DNA of 64,000 nt, from the NCBI GenBank assembly GCA_007050995.1, contig VJOU01000001.1, forward strand, positions 1 through 64,000, in the 5' to 3' direction. The notes under the pieces were generated by a model. It was not told where the DNA came from. It saw only the letters and a program-made list of their open reading frames with translations, and searched no databases. A program made the position numbers and the translations under genes. The stretch is from Glycocaulis profundi (GTDB taxonomy: Bacteria; Pseudomonadota; Alphaproteobacteria; Caulobacterales; Maricaulaceae). This document shows, in pieces, positions 42,521 through 52,371 of this stretch (its first letter is position 1; each line of letters starts with the position of its first letter).

Positions 42521-43500
42521 AACCCGCCCCCCTGATGGGCTTCGAGAATGGCTTCGAGGCGCGCGCCGCCGCTCTCTCGGATTTTCCCGCCCAGCTCGCG
42601 GCCCGCATTCCAGGCCACCCGCTCGTCGGTCTCGGGCAGCTCGAACGTGTCTTCGGCGGCCCAGCGCTCGCGCCCGTCCGGGCTCAGGGCCTCGGCCTTC
42701 AGGGTGAGGGTGGCGCCGTTCAGGGTGGCGTAAGCCGCGATGGGGGTGCGGCACGAGCCGTCCAGAGCCGCGAGCACGCCGCGCTCGGCGGCGATGGCGA
42801 TCCGGGTCGGGGCGTGGTCGAGGGGGGCGAGGGCGGCGATGGTCTGTTCGTCGTCCTCGCGGACCTCGATACCGATGGCGCCCTGGGCCACGGCGGGCAG
42901 CATGACGGCGGGGTCCAGCCCCGCCCACTCGCCTTCGGCCCGCTCCAGCCGCCGCAGGCCGGCCCGCGCCAGGAAGGTGGCGTCCACCTCGCCCGCGCGC
43001 AGCTTGCCCAGCCGCGTGTCCACATTGCCCCGGATCAGCGCGATCTTCAGATCGGGGCGCAGGTGCAGCGCCTGGGCCTGCCGCCGGATGGAGGCGGTGC
43101 CGAGGGTCGCGCCCTCGGGCAGGTCGGACAGCCGCGCCGGGCCGTGGGCGGTGAGCAGCAGGTCGGACGGATCCTCGCGCTCGAGCACGCAGGCGATCTT
43201 CAGCCCGTCGGGCAGGCGGGTGGGCACGTCCTTCATGGAATGGACCGCCATGCGCGCCGTGCCTTCCATCAGGGCGTATTCCAGCTCCTTGGTGAACAGG
43301 CCCTTGCCACCCGCTTCGAGCAGGGCGCGGTCGGTGATCCGGTCGCCGGTCGTGGTCATGCCCACAATGGGGAAGGCGGCCTCGCCCTCCGCGATGGCGT
43401 GGGCGCCCGCGAGCAGGCTCTGGACCATCAGCGCCTGGGCCAGCGCGAGGGGCGAGGTGCGGGTGGCGATGGGCAAAGGAAGGGCGGCGGGAAGGGTCAC
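42517..43500 (-). CDS. hemC: Porphobilinogen deaminase (hydroxymethylbilane synthase)
   Basis: Condenses four porphobilinogens into hydroxymethylbilane in tetrapyrrole synthesis. The 327-residue protein has RTSPLALAQA near the N-terminus and the cofactor-binding cysteine in LDGSCRTPIAAYA. GTG start. It is divergent from tsaD with 51 bases between the starts and coupled to hemD by overlap. Confidence 0.95.
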   Translation of the reverse strand: MTLPAALPLPIATRTSPLALAQALMVQSLLAGAHAIAEGEAAFPIVGMTTTGDRITDRALLEAGGKGLFTKELEYALMEGTARMAVHSMKDVPTRLPDGLKIACVLEREDPSDLLLTAHGPARLSDLPEGATLGTASIRRQAQALHLRPDLKIALIRGNVDTRLGKLRAGEVDATFLARAGLRRLERAEGEWAGLDPAVMLPAVAQGAIGIEVREDDEQTIAALAPLDHAPTRIAIAAERGVLAALDGSCRTPIAAYATLNGATLTLKAEALSPDGRERWAAEDTFELPETDERVAWNAGRELGGKIRESGGARLEAILEAHQGGGF

Positions 43501-43551
43501 AGCGGGCGCTCGGCGTTGTCACCGCGCCCGGCGGGCGCTAACGGATGGTCT

Positions 43552-44709
43552 ATGGCGATAGACCAAGCTCCCGCCCCGGCGCAACAGGCGTCCGCGCAAG
43601 AGATCGCGCGGACGGTGACCGTGCTCGGCCTGGAATCGAGCTGCGACGACAGCGCGGCGGCGATTGTGCGCCTGCATGGCGACGGAAGCGCGCAGGTGCT
43701 CGCCGAGCGGGTGATCGGCCAGAACGAGGCCCACGCGCCCTTCGGCGGGGTGGTGCCCGAGATCGCCGCGCGCGGCCATGCCGAGCGCATGGACACGCTG
43801 GCCGCCGAGGTGCTGGCCGAGGCCGAGCTGTCGGTGTCCGAGCTGGACGCGGTGGCCGCCACCGCGGGGCCGGGCCTGATCGGCGGGGTGATGGCCGCGC
43901 TGATGACCGCCAAGGGTCTGGCGCTGGGCGCGGGCCTGCCCCTGATCGCGGTCAATCATCTTGAAGGCCACGCCCTGTCGCCGCGCCTGACCGAGCCCTT
44001 GGCCTTCCCCTGGCTGCTGCTGCTGGTCTCGGGCGGGCACACCCAGCTTCTGGTGGTCGAGGGCGTCGGGCGGATGACCCGTCTGGGCTCGACCATCGAC
44101 GACGCGGCGGGCGAGGCCTTCGACAAGTCCGCCAAGATCATGGGGCTGGGCTTTCCCGGCGGCCCCGCGGTGGAGGCCATCGCGCGCGAGGCGGCCGATC
44201 CGGGCCGCTTCCCCCTGCCGCGCATGCTGGCGAAAGACAAAAGCTGCGACTTCTCGTTCGCGGGGCTGAAGACGGCGGTGAAGCGCAGCTGGGACGCGCT
44301 GGAGGCCCCCACGCCCGAGGACCGGGCCGATCTGGCCGCCGCCGCCCAGGCCGCCATCGCGCGGCATCTCTGCGAGCGCGCGGGCCGGGCCATGGCGATC
44401 TTCTCCGAGCGGTTCGCTGATCTGGATCGCCCCCTGCCGCTGGTGGTGGCGGGCGGGGTGGCGGCGAACGCGGCGGTGCGCACCGGGCTGGAGGCGGCCT
44501 GCGCCGAGCATGGATTCCGCCTGATCGCCCCGCCCATGAAATACTGCACCGACAATGCGGCGATGATCGCGCTGGCAGGGGCCGAGCGCCTCCGGCTGGG
44601 GCTGACCGATCCGCTGGACGCGCCCGCGCGCGCCCGGTGGCCGCTGGACGAACACAGCGCGGCGAACGCCCCGGCCACGGGGGCGGGCCGCAAGGGGCCG
44701 AAGGCCTGA
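43552..44709 (+). CDS. tsaD: tRNA N6-threonylcarbamoyladenosine synthase subunit TsaD
   Basis: Transfers threonylcarbamoyl to A37 of ANN-decoding tRNAs. GLESSCDDSAAA opens the ASKHA fold. NHLEGHALS holds metal-binding histidines, GGHTQLL and DDAAGEAFDK follow, and a C-terminal NAAMIALAGAERL carries the last metal ligand. The start at 43552 gives 385 residues with a short extra N-terminal tail; a slightly later start is possible. Divergent from hemC and followed by gpsA. Confidence 0.94.
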   Translation: MAIDQAPAPAQQASAQEIARTVTVLGLESSCDDSAAAIVRLHGDGSAQVLAERVIGQNEAHAPFGGVVPEIAARGHAERMDTLAAEVLAEAELSVSELDAVAATAGPGLIGGVMAALMTAKGLALGAGLPLIAVNHLEGHALSPRLTEPLAFPWLLLLVSGGHTQLLVVEGVGRMTRLGSTIDDAAGEAFDKSAKIMGLGFPGGPAVEAIAREAADPGRFPLPRMLAKDKSCDFSFAGLKTAVKRSWDALEAPTPEDRADLAAAAQAAIARHLCERAGRAMAIFSERFADLDRPLPLVVAGGVAANAAVRTGLEAACAEHGFRLIAPPMKYCTDNAAMIALAGAERLRLGLTDPLDAPARARWPLDEHSAANAPATGAGRKGPKA

Positions 44710-44721
44710 AGGGAGGAGACC

Positions 44722-45738
44722 ATGTCCAAACCCGCTAGAAACGCAGGCGCGCCCTTGGGCGTGATCGGCGCGGGGGCCTGGGGCACCGCGCTGGCGCAGA
44801 CGCTGGCGAAATCCGGCCACGAGGTCCGTCTGTGGGCGCTCGAGCACGAGGTCGCCAGGGCGATCAACGCCACCCACCAGAACCCGCTCTATCTCGAAGG
44901 CGTGCCGCTGGACGAGAAGGTGCGCGCGGCGGAGGACTTCCACGCGCTGGAGGACTGCCCCACCGTTCTGGTGGTCACCCCCGCCCAGCACATGCGCGCC
45001 ACGCTGGAGAGCTTCCGGCCCCACATGGCCGAAGGCGCGGCGCTGGTGCTGTGCTCGAAGGGGATCGAGCGCGGCACGATGAAGCTGATGACCGAGGTGC
45101 TGGCCGAGACCTGCCCCGAGGCGGTCCCCGCCGTGCTTTCTGGCCCCAGCTTCGCCATCGACGTGGTCTGGGGACTGCCCACCGCGGTGACGCTGGCCTG
45201 CGCGGACGAGACCCGCGGGCGCGCCCTGCTCGACGAGATCGGCTCCCCGGCCTTCCGGCCCTATCTGTCGGGCGATCTGGTCGGCGCGGAGATCGGCGGC
45301 TCGGTGAAGAACGTGCTCGCCATCGCGGCGGGCATCGTGGAGGGGCGCGGCATGGGCAAGTCCGCCCACGCCGCCCTGATCGCGCGCGGCTTCGCGGAGA
45401 TGACCCGGCTGGCCGTGGCGCTGGGCGCCAAGCGCGAGACTCTAGCGGGGCTGTGCGGGCTGGGCGATCTGGTGCTGACCTGCGCCTCGCCCCAGTCGCG
45501 CAACATGTCCTGCGGGCAGGCGCTTGGCCGGGGGGAGAGCCTTGAATCCATTCTGGGCCAGCGCCGCTCGGTGACCGAGGGCGTGGCCACCGCCCCCGCC
45601 GTGGTCGCGCTGGCGCGCTCCAGGGGCGTGGAAATGCCGATCTGCGAGGCGGTGGACGCCATCGTCACCGGCGGCGCGGATGTCGACGAGACCATCGCCG
45701 GGCTGCTGGCCCGGCCGTTCAGAGACGAGGGGCTTTAG
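44722..45738 (+). CDS. gpsA: Glycerol-3-phosphate dehydrogenase [NAD(P)+]
   Basis: Reduces dihydroxyacetone phosphate to glycerol-3-phosphate for phospholipid synthesis. The 338-residue protein has [17 protein letters not shown], the [13 protein letters not shown] region, SGPSFAIDV and the catalytic lysine in [13 protein letters not shown]. Strong GGGAGGAG ribosome binding site. The stop TAG is immediately followed by the ATG of the next gene. Confidence 0.96.
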   Translation: MSKPARNAGAPLGVIGAGAWGTALAQTLAKSGHEVRLWALEHEVARAINATHQNPLYLEGVPLDEKVRAAEDFHALEDCPTVLVVTPAQHMRATLESFRPHMAEGAALVLCSKGIERGTMKLMTEVLAETCPEAVPAVLSGPSFAIDVVWGLPTAVTLACADETRGRALLDEIGSPAFRPYLSGDLVGAEIGGSVKNVLAIAAGIVEGRGMGKSAHAALIARGFAEMTRLAVALGAKRETLAGLCGLGDLVLTCASPQSRNMSCGQALGRGESLESILGQRRSVTEGVATAPAVVALARSRGVEMPICEAVDAIVTGGADVDETIAGLLARPFRDEGL

Positions 45739-46035
45739 ATGCTGTACGTGGTGACCTGTCAGGACCGGCCGGGGATGATCGAGACCCGGATGGAGCACCG
45801 GCCCGCCCATCTCGAATGGGCGACCGCGAAAGACTCGCCGATCAAGATGGCGGGGCCGCTGCTGGACGATCAGGGCTCCCCGCTGGGCTCGCTGCTGGTG
45901 GTCGAGGCCGACGGCCCCGACGCGCTGGAGGCGTTCCTCAGGACCGATCCCTACGCCCGGGCCGAGCTGTTCGCCCACGTCACCTTCGCGCCCTTCCGCT
46001 GGACGGTGAACCCGCCCGAAGGGCTGAACCCGTGA
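45739..46035 (+). CDS. YciI-like protein
   Basis: A 98-residue single-domain protein of the YciI/dimeric ferredoxin-like fold: MLYVVTCQDRPG, HRPAHLEWA (conserved histidine) and MAGPLLDDQGSPLGSLLVVEA. Function of the family is poorly known. Stop overlaps the GTG start of the Rieske gene (GTGA). Confidence 0.88.
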   Translation: MLYVVTCQDRPGMIETRMEHRPAHLEWATAKDSPIKMAGPLLDDQGSPLGSLLVVEADGPDALEAFLRTDPYARAELFAHVTFAPFRWTVNPPEGLNP

Positions 46036-46367
46036 GCGATCTGCCCGCGCCCGGCACGGTCCTGAAGGCGCTGGACGCCATTCCCGATCCGGGCGGCGCG
46101 CCCGCCGATCACGAGGCACTGCCCATCCTGGTGGTGCGCGCGGGCGATCTGGTGCGCGCCTACGTGAATGTCTGCCCTCATCAGGGCCGTCCTCTCTGCC
46201 TGCCCTCGGGCCGCACGCTGGTCAGCAAGGGCGAATTCATCGTCTGCCCCTTCCACGGGGCGAGCTTCGAGGTGGGGACGGGAAAATGTGTCGGCGGCCC
46301 GGCGGGCAACACCACGCTCAAGCCCGTGCCGGTCGAGGTGCGCGACGGGCAGGTGATCGCGGCCTGA
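46032..46367 (+). CDS. Rieske [2Fe-2S] domain protein
   Basis: A 111-residue small ferredoxin-like Rieske protein. The cluster ligands are CPHQG (Cys, His) and CPFHGASF (Cys, His), as in NirD- and dioxygenase-type ferredoxins. GTG start coupled to the YciI-like gene. It probably transfers electrons in an oxygenase or reductase system not visible here. Confidence 0.87.
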   Translation: MSDLPAPGTVLKALDAIPDPGGAPADHEALPILVVRAGDLVRAYVNVCPHQGRPLCLPSGRTLVSKGEFIVCPFHGASFEVGTGKCVGGPAGNTTLKPVPVEVRDGQVIAA

Positions 46368-46390
46368 ATCCGGGAACCGTGCCGGGCCGC

Positions 46391-46414
46391 TTGACCTTCC
46401 CATGAGGGGAAGGT
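46391..46414 (+). promoter_or_regulatory. CueR-type operator and promoter
   Basis: ACCTTCC (46394-46400), seven bases, then GGAAGGT (46408-46414) form a perfect inverted repeat, the known CueR/HmrR box. It overlaps a -35 element TTGACC (46391-46396) and would put the -10 region after a 19-base spacer (CACAAA at 46416-46421, weak). The overlong 19-base spacer is a hallmark of MerR-activated promoters. It precedes the glutaredoxin-MauE gene by about 38 bases. Confidence 0.85.
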
Positions 46415-46451
46415 CCACAAACGGCGGACGGACGAGACCGGGAGCCCTGCC

Positions 46452-47195
46452 ATGACCGACAAGCGCGCCGTCCTTTACAGGATGGAGACCCCTGACCACC
46501 GCTGCCCCTGGGGGCTGAAGACCCGTCACCTGCTCGAACGCAAGGGCTATGTGGTCGAGGACCACAAACTGGCCAGCCGGGCCGAGACCGAGGCCTTCAA
46601 GGCCGAGCATCAGGTGAAGACCACGCCCCAGACCTTCATCGGCGGCGAGCGGATCGGCGGGTATGAGGCCGTCAAGGCCTTCTTCGGCGAGCCCGTGGAG
46701 CGCCCCGAGACCAGCTACACGCCCGTCATCGCCCTGTTCGCGGTGGCCGCCCTGATGGCGCTCGCCATCGCCTGGATCACGCCGGGCGCGCTGATCCGCA
46801 TCGACACCGCAGAGTATTTCATCGCCACGGCGATGGTCCTGCTGGGCCTGCAGAAGCTCAAGGACGTGGAAGGCTTCGCCACCATGTTCCTGGGCTATGA
46901 CCTGCTGGCGCGCAAATATGGCCGCTACGGCTATGTCTATCCCTTCGTGGAGACGGGGGCGGGCCTGCTGATGCTGGCGGGGGTCGCGATCTGGCTGGCC
47001 GCGCCCGCCGCCCTGTTCATCGGCACGGTGGGGGCGGTGTCGGTGTTCACCGCGGTCTATGTGGAGAAGCGCGCGCTGAAATGCGCCTGCATGGGCGGGG
47101 ACAGCAATGTGCCGCTGGGCTTCGTGTCCCTGACCGAAAACCTGATCATGATCGCGATGGCGATCTGGATGCCGCTGAGGATGTGGGTGCTGTGA
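46452..47195 (+). CDS. Glutaredoxin-MauE membrane fusion protein
   Basis: A 247-residue fusion. Residues 1-80 are a glutaredoxin-like domain with a single cysteine in the active site (HRCPWGLK), a cis-proline in TTPQTF and GGERIGGYEA. Residues 90-247 hold about four membrane spans of the MauE/DoxX type, with a cysteine pair in LKCACMGG before the last span. MauE proteins help form disulfides or mature quinoproteins. A CueR box lies upstream and a CueR-like gene directly downstream (GTGA overlap), which points to copper control. Confidence 0.85.
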   Translation: MTDKRAVLYRMETPDHRCPWGLKTRHLLERKGYVVEDHKLASRAETEAFKAEHQVKTTPQTFIGGERIGGYEAVKAFFGEPVERPETSYTPVIALFAVAALMALAIAWITPGALIRIDTAEYFIATAMVLLGLQKLKDVEGFATMFLGYDLLARKYGRYGYVYPFVETGAGLLMLAGVAIWLAAPAALFIGTVGAVSVFTAVYVEKRALKCACMGGDSNVPLGFVSLTENLIMIAMAIWMPLRMWVL

Positions 47196-47602
47196 CCGCG
47201 CTGACCATCGGACCGGCCGCCCGCGCGAGCGGGGTCAGCGCCAAGCGCATCCGCCATTACGAGGCGATCGGGCTGCTGCGGCCGGCCGGGCGGACCGAGG
47301 CGGGCTACCGCCTCTACGCGGCCGCCGATGTGCACGAGCTGCGCTTCATCGCCCGTGCCCGCGCGCTGGGCTTCTCCATCGCGAAGATCGCCGAGCTGCT
47401 CGACCTGTGGCGGAACCGGTCGCGGGCGAGCGCGGACGTGAAGGCCCTCGCGCTGGAGCAGGCGGATCTGCTGCGCGGCCGGATCGCGGACCTGCAGGCG
47501 ATGGCGGACACGCTGGAGACGCTGGCCGCGCGCTGCGAGGGCGGCGCGCGGCCCGACTGCCCGATCCTGGAAGGTCTGGCCGGCGGCTCGCCGGGGGATT
47601 AG
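47192..47602 (+). CDS. CueR/HmrR-type copper-responsive MerR regulator
   Basis: A 136-residue MerR regulator. The winged helix reads GPAARASGVSAKRIRHYEAIGLL, and near the C-terminus two cysteines are spaced by seven residues in CEGGARPDC, the CueR Cu(I)/Ag(I) site. GTG start at 47192 overlaps the previous stop. With the operator at 46394-46414 it probably activates its own operon in response to copper or silver. Confidence 0.88.
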   Translation: MTALTIGPAARASGVSAKRIRHYEAIGLLRPAGRTEAGYRLYAAADVHELRFIARARALGFSIAKIAELLDLWRNRSRASADVKALALEQADLLRGRIADLQAMADTLETLAARCEGGARPDCPILEGLAGGSPGD

Positions 47603-47635
47603 AACGGGCGCGGACGACGCGAGAGGAGATCGCCC

Positions 47636-48283
47636 GTGACCGCTGTGATCACCGCCTTCGAGCGGTCGCCCGATGGCGGCAGGGGTCTGGCGCGCGACAC
47701 CCGCATCCGCTGGGCGCTGGAGGAGGCGGGGCAGGCTTACGAAGTCCGGCTGGTCTCGTTCGCGGCGATGAAAGAGCCAGCCCATCTCGCGCTCCACCCG
47801 TTCGGGCAGATTCCGACATACGAGGACGACGGCCTCGCCCTGTTCGAGACCGGCGCCGTGGTGCTTCACATCGCCGAGCGTCACGGCGTCCTGCTGCCCG
47901 AGGACGCGGCGGGCCGGGCGCGCGCGATCAGCTGGATGTTCGCGGCTCTGAACACGGTGGAACCGCCGATTCTCGAACGTGAGATGGCCACCTATATGGA
48001 GCGTGACAGGCGCTGGCACGCCGAGCGCCTGCCGCTGCTGGAGGACCGCATCCGCGACCGCCTGGACCGGCTGTCCGCCCGGCTGGGCGAGGCGGACTGG
48101 CTGGACGGCGCGTTCAGCGCGGGCGACCTGATGATGGCGTCGGTGCTGCTCCGGCTGAAATCGTCGGGCCTGCTGGAGGCCTTCCCGAACCTGGCGGCCT
48201 ATCTCGCGCGCGCGGAGGCGAGGCCCGCCTATCAGCGCGCCTTCGCCGCCCAGCTTGCGGTTTTCAACGGAGCCGGGGCCTAA
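47636..48283 (+). CDS. Glutathione S-transferase family protein
   Basis: A 215-residue GST. The N-terminal thioredoxin-like domain has [22 protein letters not shown] (cis-proline and the SNAIL-type Glu-Thr). The all-helical C-terminal domain includes [17 protein letters not shown] start with GAGGAG upstream. It follows the CueR gene and may belong to the same copper or thiol-stress operon. Confidence 0.88.
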   Translation: MTAVITAFERSPDGGRGLARDTRIRWALEEAGQAYEVRLVSFAAMKEPAHLALHPFGQIPTYEDDGLALFETGAVVLHIAERHGVLLPEDAAGRARAISWMFAALNTVEPPILEREMATYMERDRRWHAERLPLLEDRIRDRLDRLSARLGEADWLDGAFSAGDLMMASVLLRLKSSGLLEAFPNLAAYLARAEARPAYQRAFAAQLAVFNGAGA

Positions 48284-50184
48284 AGCCCCAGCCGTCCCGT
48301 CTCGCGCAGCATGGCGATCACCCGCTCGGCGGCCTCTTCGGCCTCGATGTCGGCGGTCTTCACGTGCAGTTCGGGAGATTCAGGGGCTTCATAAGGGCTG
48401 TCGAAGCCGGTGAAGTTCTTGATCTCGCCCGCCTGCGCCTTGGCGTACAGGCCCTTGGGGTCGCGGGCCATGCAGACCTCGAGCGGCGCGTCCACGAACA
48501 CCTCGATGAACTCGCCCTCGTCCATCAGCTCGCGGACCATGGCCCGCTCGGCCCGGAAGGGGGAGATGAACGAGCAGGTCACGATCAGGCCCGCGTCGGC
48601 GAACAGCTTGGCCACCTCGCCGATGCGGCGGATGTTCTCCACCCGGTCGCCCTCGGTGAAGCCCAGGTCCTTGTTCAGCCCGTGGCGCACATTGTCGCCG
48701 TCCAGCGAATAGGTGTGGCAGCCCCGTTCGGCCAGCCTGCGCTCGACCAGGTTGGCCACGGTGGATTTGCCCGCGCCCGACAGGCCGGTGAACCACAGCA
48801 CGGCGGGCCTGTGGCCCTTCATCTCGGCGCGGCGGGTCTTGGTCACGTCCATGGCGTGGCCGTGGATGTTGGTCGCGCGCCGCAGGCTGTGGCGGATCAT
48901 GCCCGCGCCCACCGTCTGGCTGGTGAAGCGGTCGATCAGGATGAAGGAGCCGGTCTCGCGATTGTCCTTGTACGGATCGAACGCGATGGGGCGGGTCGTC
49001 GCCAGCTTGCACGGCCCGATCTCGTTCAGGCCCAGCTCGGTGGCCGGCTCGTGCTCATAGGTGTTGATGTCGACCCGGTGTTTCAGCTCGGTGACCGAGA
49101 CCGGGGTGGTCTGCCCGCCCGCGCGCAGCAGATAGGACCGTCCCGGATGCATGGCGTCCGGGCTCATCCACAGGATTTCCGCGGCGAACTGGCCGGAGAC
49201 CTCGGGACGGGCGTCCGAATGGGCGAGCACGTCGCCGCGGGCGATGTCGATCTCGCGGTCCAGCGTCAGGGTGACCGCCTCGCCCGCCTTCGCCTCGTCC
49301 AGATCGCCGTCGGCGGTGACGATGCGGGCGATTTTCGCGGTCGCGCCGCTGGCGGCCACGGCGATCTCGTCGCCGACCTTGACCGAACCGGACGCCACCG
49401 CGCCGGAGAAGCCGCGGAAATCCAGGTTCGGGCGGTTCACCCACTGCACGGGGAAGCGGAACGCGCCTGACAGCAGGTCGCTGCCCGCGTCCACCTGTTC
49501 GAGATGCCCCAGAAGGGTCGGCCCGTCATGCCAGGACAGGGCCTTGGAGCGGGCGGTGATGTTGTCGCCGTAACGCGCGCTCATCGGGATGGGCGTGATG
49601 GTCTCGAAGCCCAGCCGGTCGGCATGCTCGAGATATTTCGCCACGATCTCGTGGAAGCGGGCGCGCGAATGATCGGCCAGATCCATCTTGTTGACCGCCA
49701 GCACCACGTGCCGGATGCCCATGATGGACGCGATGTAGCTGTGGCGCAGGGTCTGGGGCAGCACGCCCTTGCGCGCGTCGATCAGGATGATGGCCAGATC
49801 GGCGGTGGACGCGCCCGTGGCCATGTTGCGCGTGTACTGCTCGTGGCCGGGGGTGTCCGCGACGATGAACTTGCGCTTTTCGGTGGCGAAGAAGCGGTAG
49901 GCCACGTCGATGGTGATGCCCTGTTCGCGCTCGGCCTCCAGCCCGTCCAGCAGCAGGGCGAAGTCGATCTCCTCGCCCGCGGTGCCGTGTTTCCTGGAGT
50001 CTTTCTCCAGCGTGGCGACCTGGTCTTCGAACAGCATCTTGGAATCGTACAGCAGCCGCCCGATCAGGGTGGACTTGCCGTCATCGACCGAACCGCAGGT
50101 GATGAAGCGCAGAACGCCCTTGCTGCCGGTGCGGGTCAGGCGGGCGAGGGTCTTCTCGCGAAGGCTGGATGCGGCGCCGTCCAT
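48280..50184 (-). CDS. cysN: Bifunctional sulfate adenylyltransferase large subunit/APS kinase
   Basis: A 634-residue CysNC fusion for sulfate activation. Residues 1-440 form the GTPase domain with [18 protein letters not shown] and NKMD. Residues 455-634 form APS kinase with GLSGAGKST and [17 protein letters not shown]. Together with CysD it makes APS and then PAPS. The start overlaps the cysD stop as TGATG. Confidence 0.95.
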   Translation of the reverse strand: MDGAASSLREKTLARLTRTGSKGVLRFITCGSVDDGKSTLIGRLLYDSKMLFEDQVATLEKDSRKHGTAGEEIDFALLLDGLEAEREQGITIDVAYRFFATEKRKFIVADTPGHEQYTRNMATGASTADLAIILIDARKGVLPQTLRHSYIASIMGIRHVVLAVNKMDLADHSRARFHEIVAKYLEHADRLGFETITPIPMSARYGDNITARSKALSWHDGPTLLGHLEQVDAGSDLLSGAFRFPVQWVNRPNLDFRGFSGAVASGSVKVGDEIAVAASGATAKIARIVTADGDLDEAKAGEAVTLTLDREIDIARGDVLAHSDARPEVSGQFAAEILWMSPDAMHPGRSYLLRAGGQTTPVSVTELKHRVDINTYEHEPATELGLNEIGPCKLATTRPIAFDPYKDNRETGSFILIDRFTSQTVGAGMIRHSLRRATNIHGHAMDVTKTRRAEMKGHRPAVLWFTGLSGAGKSTVANLVERRLAERGCHTYSLDGDNVRHGLNKDLGFTEGDRVENIRRIGEVAKLFADAGLIVTCSFISPFRAERAMVRELMDEGEFIEVFVDAPLEVCMARDPKGLYAKAQAGEIKNFTGFDSPYEAPESPELHVKTADIEAEEAAERVIAMLRETGRLGL

Positions 50185-51149
50185 CAGAAATATCCCTCGC
50201 GCTTCTTCTTCTCCATCGATCCGGCCTCGTCATGGTCGATCAGCCGGCCCGAGCGCTCCGAGGTGCGGGCGGTCAGCATCTCCACCACGATCTCCTCGAG
50301 CGTCGCGGCGGGGGACTCCACCGCCGCGGTCAGAGGATAGCAGCCCAGCGTGCGGAAGCGCACGGTGCGCATCTCCGGCTCGCGTCCGTTGAGCGGGAAG
50401 CGCTCGTCATCGACCATAAGCAGCTGGCCGCCGTCCTCGATGACGGGCCTCGGCTTGGCGAAGTAGAGCGGGACGATGGGGATGTCCTCTTCGAGGATGT
50501 ACTGCCAGATGTCGAGCTCGGTCCAGTTGGACAGCGGGAAGACGCGGATGCTCTCGCCGGGGCGGATCTTGGTGTTGAAGGTGCGCCACAGCTCGGGGCG
50601 CTGATTGCGCGGGTCCCAGCCGTGATCGGAATCGCGGAAGGAGAAGACGCGCTCCTTGGCGCGGGACTTCTCCTCGTCGCGCCGGGCGCCGCCGAAGGCC
50701 GCGTCATACTTGTGCGCGTCCATGGCCTGGCGCAGGGCCTCGGTCTTCATCACCTGAGTGTGCAGGTTCGAGCCATGCTCGAAGGGGCCGATGCCGCGGG
50801 CCACGCCTTCGGGATTCCTGTGCACCCGCAGCTCGATGCCCAGCGCGGCGGCGAGCGCGTCGCGGAATTCGATCATCTCGCGGAACTTCCAGCCGGTGTC
50901 CACGTGCTGGAAGGGGAAGGGCGGCCGGGACGGGAAGAAGGCCTTCATCGCCAGATGAAGCATCACCGAGGAGTCCTTGCCGATCGAGTAGAGCATGACC
51001 GGGCGTTCGAACTCGGCGGCGACCTCGCGCATGATGTGGATGGACTCCGCCTCGAGCGCCTTCAGGTGGGGCGAGAGGGGACGCGCGCGCGGGCGGCCTG
51101 AGCGGAGCGTCTCGGCATAAGCCTCGAGGCGCTGGACGAGGTCGGACAT
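50184..51149 (-). CDS. cysD: Sulfate adenylyltransferase subunit 2
   Basis: ATP-sulfurylase small subunit with the PP-loop [29 protein letters not shown] and [17 protein letters not shown] at 51149 ([15 protein letters not shown]) gives 321 residues, about 20 longer than E. coli CysD because of the N-terminal tail. Upstream extension of the frame reads as low-complexity sequence. Coupled to cysN. Confidence 0.94.
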   Translation of the reverse strand: MSDLVQRLEAYAETLRSGRPRARPLSPHLKALEAESIHIMREVAAEFERPVMLYSIGKDSSVMLHLAMKAFFPSRPPFPFQHVDTGWKFREMIEFRDALAAALGIELRVHRNPEGVARGIGPFEHGSNLHTQVMKTEALRQAMDAHKYDAAFGGARRDEEKSRAKERVFSFRDSDHGWDPRNQRPELWRTFNTKIRPGESIRVFPLSNWTELDIWQYILEEDIPIVPLYFAKPRPVIEDGGQLLMVDDERFPLNGREPEMRTVRFRTLGCYPLTAAVESPAATLEEIVVEMLTARTSERSGRLIDHDEAGSMEKKKREGYF

Positions 51150-51185
51150 GGCGCTTCTTCCTGTCGTGGTCGGGGCGGCCCCGCC

Positions 51186-51214
51186 AGATAAAGTATCAAG
51201 GCGGGCGATAACAA
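51186..51214 (-). promoter_or_regulatory. Possible promoter of cysD-cysN
   Basis: On the minus strand, TTGTTA (51214-51209) and TTATCT (51191-51186) are separated by 17 bases, a reasonable sigma-70 pair. They put a transcript start roughly 30 bases before the cysD ATG. The 290-base gap between cysD and the hmuV-like gene also holds a long-range inverted repeat (51224-51232 with 51264-51272) of unknown meaning. Confidence 0.4.
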
Positions 51215-51439
51215 GGCCGCGAGCGCACCCGGCCCGGCAAAGGAACGGGAAAGCAGGCGCTGTCCGGGTGCGGGCTTTTTCAGGAAATGGCGCGCCGGGG
51301 AGGAAGAAAGTGAGAGCTTCTTCATGCCATGCTCTTTTTTCCGGGATCCGCCACGCCACTGACAGTCGACGCCCCTTAGATCGTCGGCGTCTGGCTACGG
51401 CTCGCCTGACTGCGCCCGCCGTGCGAAACTTGGTGCCAG

Positions 51440-51781
51440 TCAGGGGCTTCCGCCGTCCGGAACATAAATGATGGTGCCGTCTTCGAGCTCGTAAGCGCTG
51501 CCGACCCGGCGGCCCTGTTCGCCGCTCTGCTCGGACAGATCGGTGACCGTGTAGGTGGAAATCTCCGAGCCTCGCTTGACCAGGATTTCCATCTCTTCGG
51601 TTCCGGGGTTCTTGACGATGGTCATGTCCCGCTCGGTGAGCAGTTCACTGATCTCGAGGCGCTGGACCAGGGCGACCAGCAGGGCCACGGCGAACACCAT
51701 GGCCAGATCGAACAGGTTGGTCAGGCCGGACAGCGGATCGTCATCGTCGCCCGAGCCGAGGAATTTACGGTGCCGGGACAT
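51440..51781 (-). CDS. hmuV: DUF2149 single-span membrane protein (HmuV-like)
   Basis: A 113-residue protein. The N-terminal [28 protein letters not shown] has one membrane span, preceded by the [11 protein letters not shown] signature of DUF2149. The C-terminal half is a small beta-rich periplasmic domain ([30 protein letters not shown]). The layout is like ExbD/TolR: short cytosolic tail, one helix, periplasmic domain, with an aspartate at the start of the helix. Last gene of the heme-locus-like operon; start overlaps the upstream gene as TGATG. Confidence 0.82.
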   Translation of the reverse strand: MSRHRKFLGSGDDDDPLSGLTNLFDLAMVFAVALLVALVQRLEISELLTERDMTIVKNPGTEEMEILVKRGSEISTYTVTDLSEQSGEQGRRVGSAYELEDGTIIYVPDGGSP

Positions 51782-52371
51782 CAGTTCCTCTCCCGCGCCG
51801 CGACTGAAGCGATGAATTCGGCACGGGCCATGTCCTGAGCCGCCCAGCGCTGCCGGCTCTGCTGGACCGAGAAGCCTATGGCGCCGATCAGGAGCCCCAC
51901 CACCGTGGTGGCGAAAGCCACGAGCATGTTTTCCGCAAGGCTGGTCAGGTCGCCTTCCGCCAGTCCCAGCAGGGCCGGACCCAGGGGAATGAGCGTGCCC
52001 ATCAGCCCCAGCATCGGCCCGGTGCGGGACAGGATCCGGGCTGCGGACACGCTGCGGTCATGATGAATCTCCAGATCCGACAGGATCCGGCGGGAATGCT
52101 CGGGCGCGTCGCCCAGCGCCGACAGTTCAGTGATGGCCGCGGCCAGAGGGGCCGACCGGGGCAGGGAAAGCCCGTCGAAGTCAGCCTGCGCCGGTGAGCG
52201 CTGCCTGAGCACGGCGTCGATCCGGCCACCATAACGCCGACGCTCCAGCCCTGTGGCGACGCTCGAGCCCACCAGCGCCAGGGCCCGGAGCAGGAAGATC
52301 AGCAGCAGCGCCACGACCGGGATCAGAAGACCTGTCGTGACCCAGTACAAGAGCTGGGCGATCATGCTCAT
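51781..52371 (-). CDS. hmuU: MotA/TolQ/ExbB-type proton channel (HmuU-like)
   Basis: A 196-residue membrane protein with three spans (about 8-30, 115-140 and 155-178). The TolQ/ExbB signature is visible as the segment RTGPMLGLMGTLIPLGPAL, followed by NMLVAFATTVVGLLIGAI. Such proteins pair with an ExbD/TolR-like partner, here probably the DUF2149 protein, to use proton flow for work on another protein. Coupled to both neighbours (ATGA and TGATG). Confidence 0.85.
   Translation of the reverse strand: MSMIAQLLYWVTTGLLIPVVALLLIFLLRALALVGSSVATGLERRRYGGRIDAVLRQRSPAQADFDGLSLPRSAPLAAAITELSALGDAPEHSRRILSDLEIHHDRSVSAARILSRTGPMLGLMGTLIPLGPALLGLAEGDLTSLAENMLVAFATTVVGLLIGAIGFSVQQSRQRWAAQDMARAEFIASVAARERN

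Noticed and set aside
42521-43522. Long in-frame extension upstream of hemD
   Set aside because: It overlaps hemC in another frame on the same strand, is arginine/proline-rich and has no similarity to a real domain; hemD length is complete without it.
51224-51272. Terminator-like inverted repeat followed by TTTTT between cysD and the hmuV-like gene
   Set aside because: The T-run would act on the plus strand, but no plus-strand gene ends there and the loop is over 30 bases long.
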